The translations under genes were made by a program, and so were the position numbers. Under the pieces are notes generated by a model. The model was not told the origin of the DNA. It was given only the letters and a program-made list of their open reading frames with translations, and searched no databases. From positions 1-64,000 of the forward strand of contig NZ_SKFG01000005.1 of the NCBI RefSeq assembly GCF_004344915.1: DNA of 64,000 nt, in the 5' to 3' direction. Below, in pieces: positions 1 to 8,714 of the stretch. This DNA is from Paenibacillus albiflavus (GTDB lineage Bacteria > Bacillota > Bacilli > Paenibacillales > NBRC-103111). Positions within the stretch are counted from its first letter, which is position 1; every line of letters starts with the position of its first letter.

Positions 1-1632
1 GGCTCCGCGTTCATTAGCGGTTCAACCGTCAGCGCGGAAGGCGACTATACGCTTGTCGTCACGGATGCGGCGGGCAACGTCACCACCGTGAGCTTCACCA
101 TCGATAAAACACCTCCTAGAGTAACGGGCGTCACATCCGGAGCACCTGTGTATACAACGCCGGTTACGATTTCTTTCAATAAAGGAACGGCAACGTTGAA
201 CGGAGTTCCTTTCGCTTCCGGTACTACGGTTAGCGCATCCGGCACCTATTCGCTCGTCGTTACTGATGCGGCAGGCAATAGCACGAGCATTTCTTTTACT
301 CTTAGAAGTGCCAGCTCTGGAGATGGGGGTGGAAATAGCGCTGGAGGCAGCGGTGGTGAAAGTAGTGGAAGCGGCGAAGGCAATAAAATGGCTATTAATA
401 TGATCGATATCCAAATCAACAACGTTGTCTATAAGAATTTCGCGATCGTATCCGTCAAAACCGTCAACGGGAAAAAAGTTACGACCGTACAGCTAGATGA
501 AACCAAAATCATAAAAGAGTTGAGTTCCCTACACGACAGTCCTATAATCGTTATTCCGGTTCAGAACGGCTCTGATCGCGTTGTCGTTCTGTTGAACAGC
601 CAGTTGGCGAAAGCGCTCGACGATAAAAATATGACTGTCGAGGTCCAAACGGACAACGCTTCCTACACCTTGACAGCCAATCAATTCGATATGGACGCGA
701 TCGCCAAGAGCTTAGGATCGAATACGCCATTAAAATTCAATATCGAAATCGCGAACGTGCCCGATCATAAAGTCGATTCCATTCGCAATAAATTAGGCAA
801 GATCAGCTTGGTATCGCCAGCGATTGAATTTAAGATCACGGCATCGTCCGGCGGGAAAACAATCGAAATCAACAAGTTTCTTCACTTCGTTCAAAGAAGG
901 ATCGCCATCCCTGACGGGTTCGACCCGATTAAGATAACGACGGGCGTCGTGGTTACGGAAGATGGCAACATTGTTCCGGTGCCTACCAGGCTCGTCCAAG
1001 AAAACGGGAAATATTATGCGGTTATGTACAGCTTGACGAACAGCGTCTATACCGTGATCGGCAACGAAAAAACATTTTCGGATATCCAAAAACATTGGGC
1101 AAAGACCCACATCGAAAAGTTAGCGTCGAAGCTGATCGTTCAAGGCATCTCCGAGACAAGCTTCAAGCCGGACAACCAGATTACTCGAGCGGAGTTCACG
1201 GCAATTCTGGTCAGGTCGCTCGGTCTGCATGCGGTCGGCAGCTCTGCGGATTACGCGGATGTCCAGAAGAGCAATTGGTTCTACAAAGCCGTGACGATCG
1301 CAGCGAATAACGGACTTACCGCCGAGGGCAATAGCAACCGGTTCAATCCGAACGAACAAATGTCGCGGCAAGAAGCGATGGTTATGATAGCGAAAGCGAT
1401 GCATTTAGCCGGAATGGACGTTGCGATCTCCGACAAGGAAGTCACCGAGCTGCTAGGCGCGTTCAAGGATTTAGAGCGGCTTGATTTCTCTGCCAAGCCT
1501 GCGGCTGCGCTTAACGTCAAGTACGGCGTAATTGTCGGCTATAATGGCTTGATTTCGCCCGGCAACGTCATTACGAGAGCAGAAACATCGATCATCATTC
1601 AGCGTTTCTTGGAAGCGGCGAAATTGAACTAA
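1..1632 (+). CDS. SLH-domain surface protein, 3' part
   Basis: The reading frame is open from base 1, so the start lies outside the window. The visible part begins with two Ig-like modules, each ending in a VVTDAAGN-type strand (nt 1-300). A Gly/Ser-rich linker follows (about nt 310-385), then a region of roughly 230 residues with no recognised domain. Three S-layer homology repeats close the protein at about nt 1077-1240, 1255-1420 and 1460-1625; each carries the FxD...W/F...AxxxG...F.P...TRAE pattern. SLH triplets bind pyruvylated secondary cell-wall polymer, so this is a cell-surface protein anchored by its C-terminus. The ligand or enzyme role of the missing N-terminal part cannot be judged. 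Confidence 0.9.
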   Translation, partial: GSAFISGSTVSAEGDYTLVVTDAAGNVTTVSFTIDKTPPRVTGVTSGAPVYTTPVTISFNKGTATLNGVPFASGTTVSASGTYSLVVTDAAGNSTSISFTLRSASSGDGGGNSAGGSGGESSGSGEGNKMAINMIDIQINNVVYKNFAIVSVKTVNGKKVTTVQLDETKIIKELSSLHDSPIIVIPVQNGSDRVVVLLNSQLAKALDDKNMTVEVQTDNASYTLTANQFDMDAIAKSLGSNTPLKFNIEIANVPDHKVDSIRNKLGKISLVSPAIEFKITASSGGKTIEINKFLHFVQRRIAIPDGFDPIKITTGVVVTEDGNIVPVPTRLVQENGKYYAVMYSLTNSVYTVIGNEKTFSDIQKHWAKTHIEKLASKLIVQGISETSFKPDNQITRAEFTAILVRSLGLHAVGSSADYADVQKSNWFYKAVTIAANNGLTAEGNSNRFNPNEQMSRQEAMVMIAKAMHLAGMDVAISDKEVTELLGAFKDLERLDFSAKPAAALNVKYGVIVGYNGLISPGNVITRAETSIIIQRFLEAAKLN

Positions 1633-1685
1633 AAACGAATTAGATGCCAAAAAAATCTTCAATCTCACGGAAACGTGAGTCATAT

Positions 1686-1742
1686 ATGAGGGAAAACGAA
1701 GGAGCTAACTTCTGCTCGAATTGCGGCCAGAAGCTAGGCTAG
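1686..1742 (+). pseudogene. short zinc-ribbon tail fragment
   Basis: An 18-codon frame ending in CSNCGQKLG, a typical C-terminal half zinc ribbon (CxxCGxxL). No full-length protein precedes it, and a small ctcacg-gaaa-cgtgag hairpin sits just upstream (about 1662-1677). It is probably debris of a zinc-ribbon gene. The rest of the 1633-1954 gap holds only a terminator and the tetR promoter. Confidence 0.3.
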
Positions 1743-1786
1743 ATCACTAATTCAAATTGACAATTAAATAGTTGAATGATGAATAG

Positions 1787-1812
1787 CCCCATCCGATTAG
1801 GATGGGGTTTTT
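1787..1812 (+). terminator. rho-independent terminator
   Basis: CCCCATCC pairs with GGATGGGG around a 5-nt loop, followed by five T. It ends transcription from the SLH gene before the TetR operon. Confidence 0.85.
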
Positions 1813-1880
1813 GCTGTGTATGATATAATTTATTACTTTTTCGCCATAAATTAATTTACTCTGATAAATCAAAAAAAGTA

Positions 1881-1934
1881 TTGTATTTTTATGCAATTTG
1901 GATGTATAGTATTTACTTAATTAACGTTAATTAA
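1881..1934 (+). promoter_or_regulatory. tetR operon promoter with palindromic operator
   Basis: A -35 box TTGTAT (1881-1886) and a -10 box TATAGT (1905-1910) are separated by 18 bp. Immediately downstream lies a perfect 18-bp palindrome, TTAATTAACGTTAATTAA (1917-1934), where the transcription start should be. Position and symmetry are as expected for the operator of the TetR-type repressor encoded 20 bp further on, so autoregulation of the whole operon is inferred. Confidence 0.75.
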
Positions 1935-1954
1935 ATTAGAAGTGTGAGGATGTT

Positions 1955-2536
1955 ATGACCAAGAATAAGTTGAAAGAAGTTGCCATGAGGTTGTTCGGAG
2001 AAAAAGGGTATGACGGTACAGCGCTCTCAGAAATCGCTAAGGAAGTAGGCGTTAAGACGCCTGCAATTTATTTCTTTTATGAGAATAAAGAAGATTTATT
2101 TATGACGGTCTTTAAAGAAGCGATGGAGTTTTACAATTTATTCATTCAGGAGCTCTCCGAGGATCAAGCGGAATTGAATGCCAAAGACAGTTTATATCGG
2201 ATATTGATCAGGCAGCATCATTTTTATCAGAAGAACCCAGAGTATAGTTTGTTCGTACTCCGGTATATGTTATTTCCACCATCTTTTCTTAAAGAAACGA
2301 TCGAGAAAGCATTTCTTCATTCGGATGTGCTGTTAACGAAGGTGATTGAAGCTTTGATTGTACAAGGAATACAAGAAGGTACGATTAGGGAACAGTCTGT
2401 AGAATTCCTTGTGGATGCTTTTCTTAATTTACTGGACGGGTCATGCATGCAATATTTTTACTACCCTTCCACAGAGCTTTATGAACGCAAACTAAATAAT
2501 GCTTTTGCCATGTATTGGAACGGCGCTTGTTCGTAA
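1955..2536 (+). CDS. TetR/AcrR-family transcriptional regulator
   Basis: A 193-residue protein with an N-terminal TetR helix-turn-helix at about residues 5-50 (AMRLFGEKGYDGTALSEIAKEVGV..AIYFFYENKEDL) and a variable helical ligand-binding C-terminal part. The ATG follows GTGAGGA. It is the first gene ahead of the NCS1 permease, DUF917 and hydantoinase-like genes and sits right behind a perfect palindrome. It is most likely the local repressor, released by the permease substrate or a breakdown product. The ligand is unknown. Confidence 0.88.
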   Translation: MTKNKLKEVAMRLFGEKGYDGTALSEIAKEVGVKTPAIYFFYENKEDLFMTVFKEAMEFYNLFIQELSEDQAELNAKDSLYRILIRQHHFYQKNPEYSLFVLRYMLFPPSFLKETIEKAFLHSDVLLTKVIEALIVQGIQEGTIREQSVEFLVDAFLNLLDGSCMQYFYYPSTELYERKLNNAFAMYWNGACS

Positions 2537-2576
2537 ACCTGGAGAGCAGTAAGATTTCACAGATAAGGGGATGAAG

Positions 2577-3890
2577 ATGATGAGTGAAGTTAGCGAAGTT
2601 ATAACGAATGAATCTAAATCACATGATTATGAAAGAGAACCCGTTCCAATGCATTTGCGCAAAGGATGGTTATCCATGTCCCTAGTCTGGATCGCAATCG
2701 GGATCGACTTATCTGCCATGTTCCTGGGGGCTGAACTTGGTGCAGGAATGAATTTGACAGATTCTCTAACTGCCACCATGATTGGTTCGGTTATTCTTGG
2801 AATAATCGGTGCATTATGTGCGTATGTCGGTGCCAAAACAGGACTTTCGACTGCGATGATCAGTCGGTTTCTATTCGGAAATCGAGGCGCACTTATTGTA
2901 TCAGTTGTGCTTGGTATTTTCTCACTGGGCTGGTTCGGGGTGCAAGCAGGCTTCTTCGCATCCAACATGCAGACAGCTTTTCTGAAATTATGGAATATTG
3001 ATTTATCTTTAGGTCTTCTATCCTTTATAGGCGGTATGCTGATGATGTCGACAGCGATCTGGGGCTATCGCTCGATCGAAAGATTAAGCGTGTGGTCTGT
3101 TCCACTTCTTGTCATTTTTATCGGAGTTGCCTTTTATACAGCCATACATACCCAAGGTACTGCAGCTATTTGGGAACCAATCAGTGCTGCACCTATCCCG
3201 ATGGGAACTGCAATTTCACTCGTTATCGGAATATTCATTGTTGGAACGATTCTATCTCCCGATATTGCACGTTGGGCGCGTACACCCAAGCACGCTATAA
3301 TCGCGGCATTTATTGGATTCTTTGTGGGAAACAGCTTTATGACGGTTATTGCGATCTTTCTATCCAGATTGATGGATACAAGTGATCTTACGAATATTTT
3401 TATCATGCTAGGATTAGGTCTGCCTGCAATTATCGTACTAACCTTGGCTCAATGGACGACGAATACGAACAATTTGTATTCTGCCTCATTAGGATTCTCC
3501 GTTGTGTTCAAGCGTGTGCCGAAAAAATGGATTACCGTAATTGCGGGTCTGATCGCTATTTTACTGGCAGTGCTTGGAATCTATGATCGTTTCTTGTCTT
3601 TCTTGAACGTGATTACGATGTTTGTATCCCCAATCGGGGGAATCTATACAGCCGAATATTTGCTTGTCGATCGCAAGAAATTTACGTTTGAAGGACTGGA
3701 TCGCAATAAAAAATGGATTATTCGCTCCCTAGTTGTATGGGTAGCGGCTACATTTTTCGCTTATATGACAACAGCAGCCCCGGATGGGTTTGGTTTATTC
3801 CAGCTGACAAGTGTGCCTGCACTCGATGCATTTATTTGTGCATTCGTCGTGCAATGGATTGTCGGTAAAATGATGAACAGGAAAGGATAA
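2577..3890 (+). CDS. NCS1-family cytosine/purine/hydantoin-type permease
   Basis: About 437 residues, highly hydrophobic with around 12 membrane segments. It resembles the CodB branch of the nucleobase-cation-symport-1 family (SMSLVWIAIGIDLSAMFLGAELG near the start, LSPDIARWARTPKHA in the middle). NCS1 members import nucleobases, hydantoins and related rings with H+ or Na+. The chosen ATG has AAGGGG six bases upstream; ATGs at 2571 and 2580 are alternatives. It lies between tetR and the DUF917 and hydantoinase-like genes, so the substrate is probably the ring compound those proteins act on rather than cytosine. Confidence 0.85.
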   Translation: MMSEVSEVITNESKSHDYEREPVPMHLRKGWLSMSLVWIAIGIDLSAMFLGAELGAGMNLTDSLTATMIGSVILGIIGALCAYVGAKTGLSTAMISRFLFGNRGALIVSVVLGIFSLGWFGVQAGFFASNMQTAFLKLWNIDLSLGLLSFIGGMLMMSTAIWGYRSIERLSVWSVPLLVIFIGVAFYTAIHTQGTAAIWEPISAAPIPMGTAISLVIGIFIVGTILSPDIARWARTPKHAIIAAFIGFFVGNSFMTVIAIFLSRLMDTSDLTNIFIMLGLGLPAIIVLTLAQWTTNTNNLYSASLGFSVVFKRVPKKWITVIAGLIAILLAVLGIYDRFLSFLNVITMFVSPIGGIYTAEYLLVDRKKFTFEGLDRNKKWIIRSLVVWVAATFFAYMTTAAPDGFGLFQLTSVPALDAFICAFVVQWIVGKMMNRKG

Positions 3891-3897
3891 CTCCAAC

Positions 3898-5022
3898 ATG
3901 AATAACAACATGAATAACAACAAGCTGACAGAACTTACAGAAGAAGCTATTCAATATATTGCAGTCGGTGCAGCAGTGCTTGGGACAGGAGGTGGCGGAG
4001 ATCCTCATATCGGTAAACTGATGGCCATTGAGGCAATACGTAAATATGGTCCTGTTCGTGTGGTAAGTCCTGATGAATTAGCAGATGACGACCTGGTTGT
4101 TCCTCTTTCGATGATCGGGGCGCCAACTGTCATGAATGAGAAAATTCCTTCTGCCATGCAAATGATCAAGCCCTTGGATTTAATTGAAAAAGAATTAGGT
4201 CGCAAGGTGAATGCTATCATGCCGATTGAAGTAGGCGGCGGCAACTCGCTTGTACCGGTAATCGCTGCTGCTCAGCGGGGAATTCCTTTGGTTGATGCAG
4301 ACGCGATGGGCCGTGCTTTTCCAGAATCGCAAATGGTTACGTTCCACTTGGACGGCATTGATTGCAGCCCAATCGCCATGGCAGATGAGCGTGGTAACGG
4401 TGCGCTCCTGCATGCAATTGACGGTGTATGGGAAGAACGAATGGCGCGTGCGATTACGATCCAAATGGGCGGCTCCGCTTCGATCTGCGATTACCCGGTA
4501 ACTGGGGCGCAGGTAAAGCAAAGCGCCATCTCACATACACTGACACTTGCTTATGAGATTGGCAAGACCTTATTCGAATCGAAGGGCTTAAAGCAGAATC
4601 CAATCGATGCGCTGCTCAAACAGTTAAAAGGGTATGCGTTGTTCCACGGCAAGGCAGTGGAAATTCGTCGCCGTACGGAAGGTGGATTTACGCGCGGCGA
4701 GGCTGTATTCGAAGGCACAGACACGCTCAAAGGACGCACGATGCGTCTATTTTTCCAGAATGAGTTCTTGCTCGCAACAGAAGACGGACAATCTTTGGCT
4801 GTTACACCAGATTTAATTTCTTTGCTCGATCAAGATACAGGCATGCCCATTACAACCGAGAATTTAAAATATGGCGCACGCGTAACAGCAGTCGGATTCC
4901 CTTGCGATCCTAAATGGCGTACTGCCAAAGGATTAGAAACGGTTGGACCGCAATATTTTGGTTATGATACACCCTACATTCCAATTGAAGAGCTAGCAGC
5001 TAAGAAAGGCGGGATTCAGTAA
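3898..5022 (+). CDS. DUF917 (S-methyl-thiohydantoin desulfurase-like) protein
   Basis: 374 residues. The glycine-rich motif GTGGGGDP at residues 29-36, together with the GGGN and DADAMGRAFPE segments, is typical of the DUF917 family, some members of which are called S-methyl thiohydantoin desulfurases. Family members are usually encoded next to hydantoinase/oxoprolinase subunits, as here: its stop codon overlaps the next start (TAATG). It is cytoplasmic with no signal peptide. A metal-dependent ring-modifying step on the imported substrate is a reasonable inference, but the exact reaction is not shown by the sequence. Confidence 0.85.
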   Translation: MNNNMNNNKLTELTEEAIQYIAVGAAVLGTGGGGDPHIGKLMAIEAIRKYGPVRVVSPDELADDDLVVPLSMIGAPTVMNEKIPSAMQMIKPLDLIEKELGRKVNAIMPIEVGGGNSLVPVIAAAQRGIPLVDADAMGRAFPESQMVTFHLDGIDCSPIAMADERGNGALLHAIDGVWEERMARAITIQMGGSASICDYPVTGAQVKQSAISHTLTLAYEIGKTLFESKGLKQNPIDALLKQLKGYALFHGKAVEIRRRTEGGFTRGEAVFEGTDTLKGRTMRLFFQNEFLLATEDGQSLAVTPDLISLLDQDTGMPITTENLKYGARVTAVGFPCDPKWRTAKGLETVGPQYFGYDTPYIPIEELAAKKGGIQ

Positions 5023-6599
5023 TGGCTCAAGCAAAAATAAGCAGTGAAGAGATCTATCGAATTGGGATTGACGTTGGCGGAACGAATACGGACTCTGCTT
5101 TGCTGGATTCCAAGCTGAATACGATTCATACGGTCAAAGTGCATACGACAAGTGATGTGAATGAAGGAATTGTCGAGTCAGTCCGTCAATTGCTGGAGGA
5201 GAGCAAATTGAATCCTGCTCAAGTACGTTATGCTATGCTTGGAACGACGCATTGTACCAATGCGATTTTACAGCGCAAGCATTTGGGTAGAGTGGGCCTC
5301 ATTCGTCTTGGAGCACCAGCGACGACATCTGTTTCACCACTAGCCGATTGGGATGATACGATTAAAGCAGCGATTGGTCCTCATGCTTATGTGGCAAATG
5401 GCGGTTATGAATATGATGGTCGCACAATCGTGGAATTGGATGAAGCGGAGATTATCGACTACTGCAATCGGATGAAAGGGGAAGTCGATGCAGTTGCGAT
5501 TTGTGGTGTATTCTCCCCAGTGAATACTTCTCAGGAGAAACGTGTAGAGCAGCTTGTTAAGCAAGTTCTTGATGAGAACATGCCAGTTACGCTGTCTCAC
5601 GAAATTGGCAGCATCGGTCTGCTGGAGCGGGAGAACGCATCGATTTTGAATGGTGCGCTGCTTAATGTGATTTCCGGGGTTGTCCATGGTTTCGAGCAAG
5701 CATTAAATGGATTCGGCATCAAGGCTGGCGTCTATATTTGTCAAAATGACGGTACGCTGATGCGCAGCGAATATGCGCTTCGTTATCCGATTCTCACGAT
5801 TGCTTGCGGCCCTACGAACTCCATTCGTGGCGCAGCACATCTGTCCGGATTAAACAATGCGCTGGTAGTGGATATTGGCGGTACGACGACGGATATTGGT
5901 GTGCTGACACAAGGCTTTCCACGTCAATCATCAGCAGCTGTCGAGATCGGCGGGATCCGTACTAACTTCCGTATGCCGGATATTCTATCTATTGGAATCG
6001 GTGGAGGAACCATTGTGAGATCAAATACAGATCAGGACGTTGTAACGGTTGGTCCGGATAGCGTAGGGTATGAGCTGCTGAAGCGTGGACGAATTTTTGG
6101 CGGAGACACTTTGACAGCAACAGATGTAGCTGTTAAGCTAGGTCGATTCGAGTGGAAAGATGCGCTGATGGATGACTTGGATGAAGCGATATGCCGCAAG
6201 GCTGATGCCATTATTACAAGCGATATTGAGGATGCCATTGATCGTATGAAAACAAGTGCAGATCCAGTGGATGTGATCTTGGTAGGCGGAGGAAGCATTC
6301 TCGTGCCAGACCAGCTTAAAGGTGTTTTGCGTATCGTGAGACCTAATCATCATGATGCTGCCAATGCAATTGGTGCGGCACTGGGTGAAGTAAGTGGTGA
6401 GACTGAGCGCATCTATTCGCTTGACGATATGACCTACGATGAAGCGATGGCGGATGCTCGCAGCAATGCAATTGAGCAGGCGGTTCTTGCTGGAGCAGAT
6501 CGTGCTACCGTGCAGATTGTGCTAACGGAGGATATTCCGATTGCCTACTTGCCTGGCAACGCTTTACTTGTAAAAGTAAAGGCTGCTGGTCGGCTGTAG
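5022..6599 (+). CDS. hydantoinase/oxoprolinase N-terminal family (HyuA-like) protein
   Basis: 525 residues with an ASKHA-type ATPase fold. A first phosphate loop GIDVGGTNTD lies at residues 15-24 and a second, VVDIGGTTTDIGVL, at about 282. A GGGTIVR loop and a GGGSILVP motif follow. HyuA/OxoA proteins couple ATP hydrolysis to opening of hydantoin or 5-oxoproline rings. At 525 residues it matches the short variants paired with DUF917 rather than the ~690-residue HyuA. Translation is coupled to the DUF917 gene by stop/start overlap. It is the last gene of the TetR operon and is followed by a terminator. Confidence 0.87.
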   Translation: MAQAKISSEEIYRIGIDVGGTNTDSALLDSKLNTIHTVKVHTTSDVNEGIVESVRQLLEESKLNPAQVRYAMLGTTHCTNAILQRKHLGRVGLIRLGAPATTSVSPLADWDDTIKAAIGPHAYVANGGYEYDGRTIVELDEAEIIDYCNRMKGEVDAVAICGVFSPVNTSQEKRVEQLVKQVLDENMPVTLSHEIGSIGLLERENASILNGALLNVISGVVHGFEQALNGFGIKAGVYICQNDGTLMRSEYALRYPILTIACGPTNSIRGAAHLSGLNNALVVDIGGTTTDIGVLTQGFPRQSSAAVEIGGIRTNFRMPDILSIGIGGGTIVRSNTDQDVVTVGPDSVGYELLKRGRIFGGDTLTATDVAVKLGRFEWKDALMDDLDEAICRKADAIITSDIEDAIDRMKTSADPVDVILVGGGSILVPDQLKGVLRIVRPNHHDAANAIGAALGEVSGETERIYSLDDMTYDEAMADARSNAIEQAVLAGADRATVQIVLTEDIPIAYLPGNALLVKVKAAGRL

Positions 6600-6646
6600 C
6601 ATGTTGTAAGAACAGAATTAGCCGATGAATTTTATATAGACCTGAG

Positions 6647-6686
6647 AGCCAGCCGATCGCATATGCGAGTCGAGCTGGCTTTTCTT
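6647..6686 (+). terminator. terminator of the hydantoin-type operon
   Basis: AGCCAGC (6647-6653) pairs with GCTGGCT (6674-6680) around a loop that itself contains CGCATATGCG; TTTTCTT follows. Confidence 0.8.
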
Positions 6687-6737
6687 CAGTATTATAGAAT
6701 TTATAACATTCGTATCATAAATTCTAAGTAATACCTT

Positions 6738-6777
6738 AAGAAACGCATCCGTCTTTAGGACGGTGGAACCGTTTCTT
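6738..6777 (+). other. nested stem-loop
   Basis: AAGAAACG (6738-6745) pairs with CGTTTCTT (6770-6777), and within it CCGTC pairs with GACGG. A T-rich stretch follows. It may be a second terminator of the upstream operon or a protective hairpin ahead of the ABC promoter. Confidence 0.55.
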
Positions 6778-6782
6778 CTTGT

Positions 6783-6842
6783 TTAAGATTGATTTAAGAA
6801 TCAGTTAAGAGATCAATTAAGAAATCGCTGATAAAGTATAGA
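6783..6842 (+). promoter_or_regulatory. four phased TTAAGA boxes and -10 element
   Basis: TTAAGA occurs at 6783, 6794, 6805 and 6817, giving spacings of 11, 11 and 12 bp. A -10-like TATAGA follows at 6837-6842, and there is no good -35. Tandem hexamers at one-helical-turn spacing are the usual binding pattern of OmpR-family response regulators. This is inferred to be an activator-dependent promoter for the ABC genes downstream. The cognate regulator may be the one encoded at 16.1-16.8 kb, whose family commonly controls such transporters. Confidence 0.65.
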
Positions 6843-6883
6843 TATGGAAGAAAGCGACTGTAGATAGAAGAGGAGTGAAGAGC

Positions 6884-7813
6884 GTGGAAACAAGCGTATT
6901 ATCACTAAAAAATGTATCCAAATCATTTGGCAAAGAAAAAGCTTTGAATCAGGTAACATTAACTGTGAGAAAGGGAGATATTTATGGTCTCATTGGTCGT
7001 AATGGTTCTGGGAAAACGACAATCATGCGGCTCATCACAGATTTATCAACAGAGTCCAAGGGTGAGATTGCTTTATCAGGCAATGCGAAAGGAACGTCAA
7101 GCTATCATACGGCCTTACAACGAATTGGCGCCGTCATTGAAACTCCGGTTGCTTACAATAAGCTTACGGCTTATGAAAATATGAAAATTATTTGCATTCA
7201 AAAGGGAATACATGATTTCTCGATCATTAATGAAACGTTGGAATTTGTGAACTTGGCGAACACCGGAAAGAAAAAGTTCCGCAACTTTTCTTTAGGGATG
7301 AAGCAGCGCTTAGGCATCGCGATGGCACTAGTCAATAGCCCTGATTTCCTCATATTAGATGAACCCATCAATGGTTTGGATCCGATTGCGATTATTGAGT
7401 TCCGTGAACTGCTGGAGAAAATTAATATCGAGAAAAACACGACAATTCTGATCTCCAGTCATATTTTGACCGAGCTATATCAGGTATCTACACGTTTTGG
7501 CTTTATTCATCAGGGTGAGATGATTCAGGAGATTACGAAGGAAGAATTCGATTCGAGCTGTTCCCAAGCGATTATCGTTCGAGTACAGAATACATCTCAA
7601 GCAGCAGTGGTCTTAATGGAAGCCATTGGTGATAAATTTCGATTTGTTGGGGAGAATGAAATTCACATTACGGATCCATCAGCGAGCGTTGCAGGTATCA
7701 ATCAGTTGTTATCAGCCAATGGGATTCTTATCGATTTTATTGGTAAAAAGGAAAGCAGCTTAGAGAACTACTATACTAATCTCATCCAATCCCTTGGAGG
7801 TGGAAAGAAATGA
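6884..7813 (+). CDS. ABC exporter ATP-binding protein (BcrA/lantibiotic-immunity type)
   Basis: About 309 residues. Walker A GRNGSGKT (about residues 36-43), signature FSLGMKQR (about 135) and Walker B FLILDEPINGLDP (about 153) are all intact. A long C-terminal extension follows the ABC core, as in BcrA and lantibiotic-immunity ATPases. The GTG at 6884 is chosen because AGAGGAG lies 8 bp upstream; GTG 6875 is too close to that site. Its stop overlaps the permease start by ATGA. It probably energises export of, or immunity to, a peptide antibiotic; the substrate is inferred from the family. Confidence 0.87.
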   Translation: METSVLSLKNVSKSFGKEKALNQVTLTVRKGDIYGLIGRNGSGKTTIMRLITDLSTESKGEIALSGNAKGTSSYHTALQRIGAVIETPVAYNKLTAYENMKIICIQKGIHDFSIINETLEFVNLANTGKKKFRNFSLGMKQRLGIAMALVNSPDFLILDEPINGLDPIAIIEFRELLEKINIEKNTTILISSHILTELYQVSTRFGFIHQGEMIQEITKEEFDSSCSQAIIVRVQNTSQAAVVLMEAIGDKFRFVGENEIHITDPSASVAGINQLLSANGILIDFIGKKESSLENYYTNLIQSLGGGKK

Positions 7814-8583
7814 TTCGTTTAATGAAAGCTGATCTCTATCGTTTAGTTCATACCAAAGGTATATATATCGTGTTATTAGCGATCATCGCTTTTGTGAGTG
7901 TATCGGTGTCTGCTGAACAAGTTGGCACGATGGGGGTAAATAGTGAGTCTGCTTTGAAAAGTCTATATCAAGGCAGCAGTACTTGGAATATGGCAGTAGC
8001 TCTGACGAGTGCCTCCTTTTCAAGCAGCATCCTAATCTATCTGTTTATTGCCTTCTTTGTGGTTGTTTTAGGATACGAATTCTCACAAAGAACCTATAAA
8101 AATACGTTAACTTCAGGTGTGAGTCGAGTTGCTTTTGTTATTTCCAAATACTTCACGCAGCTGCTAACTTTATTTGTAGGCACTTTCTTATATTATGCGA
8201 CAACTGCTGTACTCGCCTTTTTTAAATATGGTACAGAAGGTATTATGGTCGGTGAGGTTCTCACAGATGCGTTGATTGCTATGGTGAGCTTGAGCTTTTG
8301 CGTCAGTGTTATTTTCAGTCTAGCCACCCTCGTATTATTACTAACAACTAGTAATATTATCTCCGTTGTATTCATCATCATCTATCCCATTCTTATTCAA
8401 CTTACGTATATGCTTACGAAATGGGATGGGCTCAAATATTTTGATTTTTATTCGCTCGCACAAAGCATTGGTCTCAGTCAAATTGGCGGAACAGAGTTAG
8501 TGCCCTATATCTTGGTGAGCTTAGCTACGATTACGATTTCCCTCATTGGAGGCGCCATTGTTATTCGTCATAAGGAACTATAA
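7810..8583 (+). CDS. ABC-2 type permease
   Basis: 257 residues with six predicted membrane helices and an ABC-2 arrangement: one N-terminal helix, an external loop, then five helices. The EFSQRTYKNTLTSGVSR segment after helix 2 is the typical cytoplasmic coupling region of BcrB/lantibiotic-type permeases. Overlap with the ATPase gene (ATGA) indicates translational coupling and a two-component exporter. No terminator is obvious between it and the next ABC pair 130 bp on. Confidence 0.85.
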   Translation: MIRLMKADLYRLVHTKGIYIVLLAIIAFVSVSVSAEQVGTMGVNSESALKSLYQGSSTWNMAVALTSASFSSSILIYLFIAFFVVVLGYEFSQRTYKNTLTSGVSRVAFVISKYFTQLLTLFVGTFLYYATTAVLAFFKYGTEGIMVGEVLTDALIAMVSLSFCVSVIFSLATLVLLLTTSNIISVVFIIIYPILIQLTYMLTKWDGLKYFDFYSLAQSIGLSQIGGTELVPYILVSLATITISLIGGAIVIRHKEL

Positions 8584-8653
8584 TCACAAGCATTAACTGA
8601 CGTTCTACCTTTTTATGTGAAATGAACTTTCATAATGGTCTGTTCGTATTATA

Positions 8654-8697
8654 GTTAATCTACTCAAATAACATTGCAGAAGGTTAAATAGATTAAC
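8654..8697 (+). promoter_or_regulatory. inverted repeat ahead of the second ABC pair
   Basis: GTTAATCTA (8654-8662) and TAGATTAAC (8689-8697) form a perfect 9-bp inverted repeat separated by 26 bp. It ends directly at the Shine-Dalgarno sequence GGAGAGGTG. It could be an operator or an RNA hairpin that affects ribosome access. Confidence 0.45.
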
Positions 8698-8714
8698 GGA
8701 GAGGTGAAGGACAG

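Noticed and set aside
3898-3924. Repeated AATAACAACATG at the start of the DUF917 gene
   Set aside because: A short tandem duplication of codons in a tolerant N-terminus; no regulatory meaning is evident.
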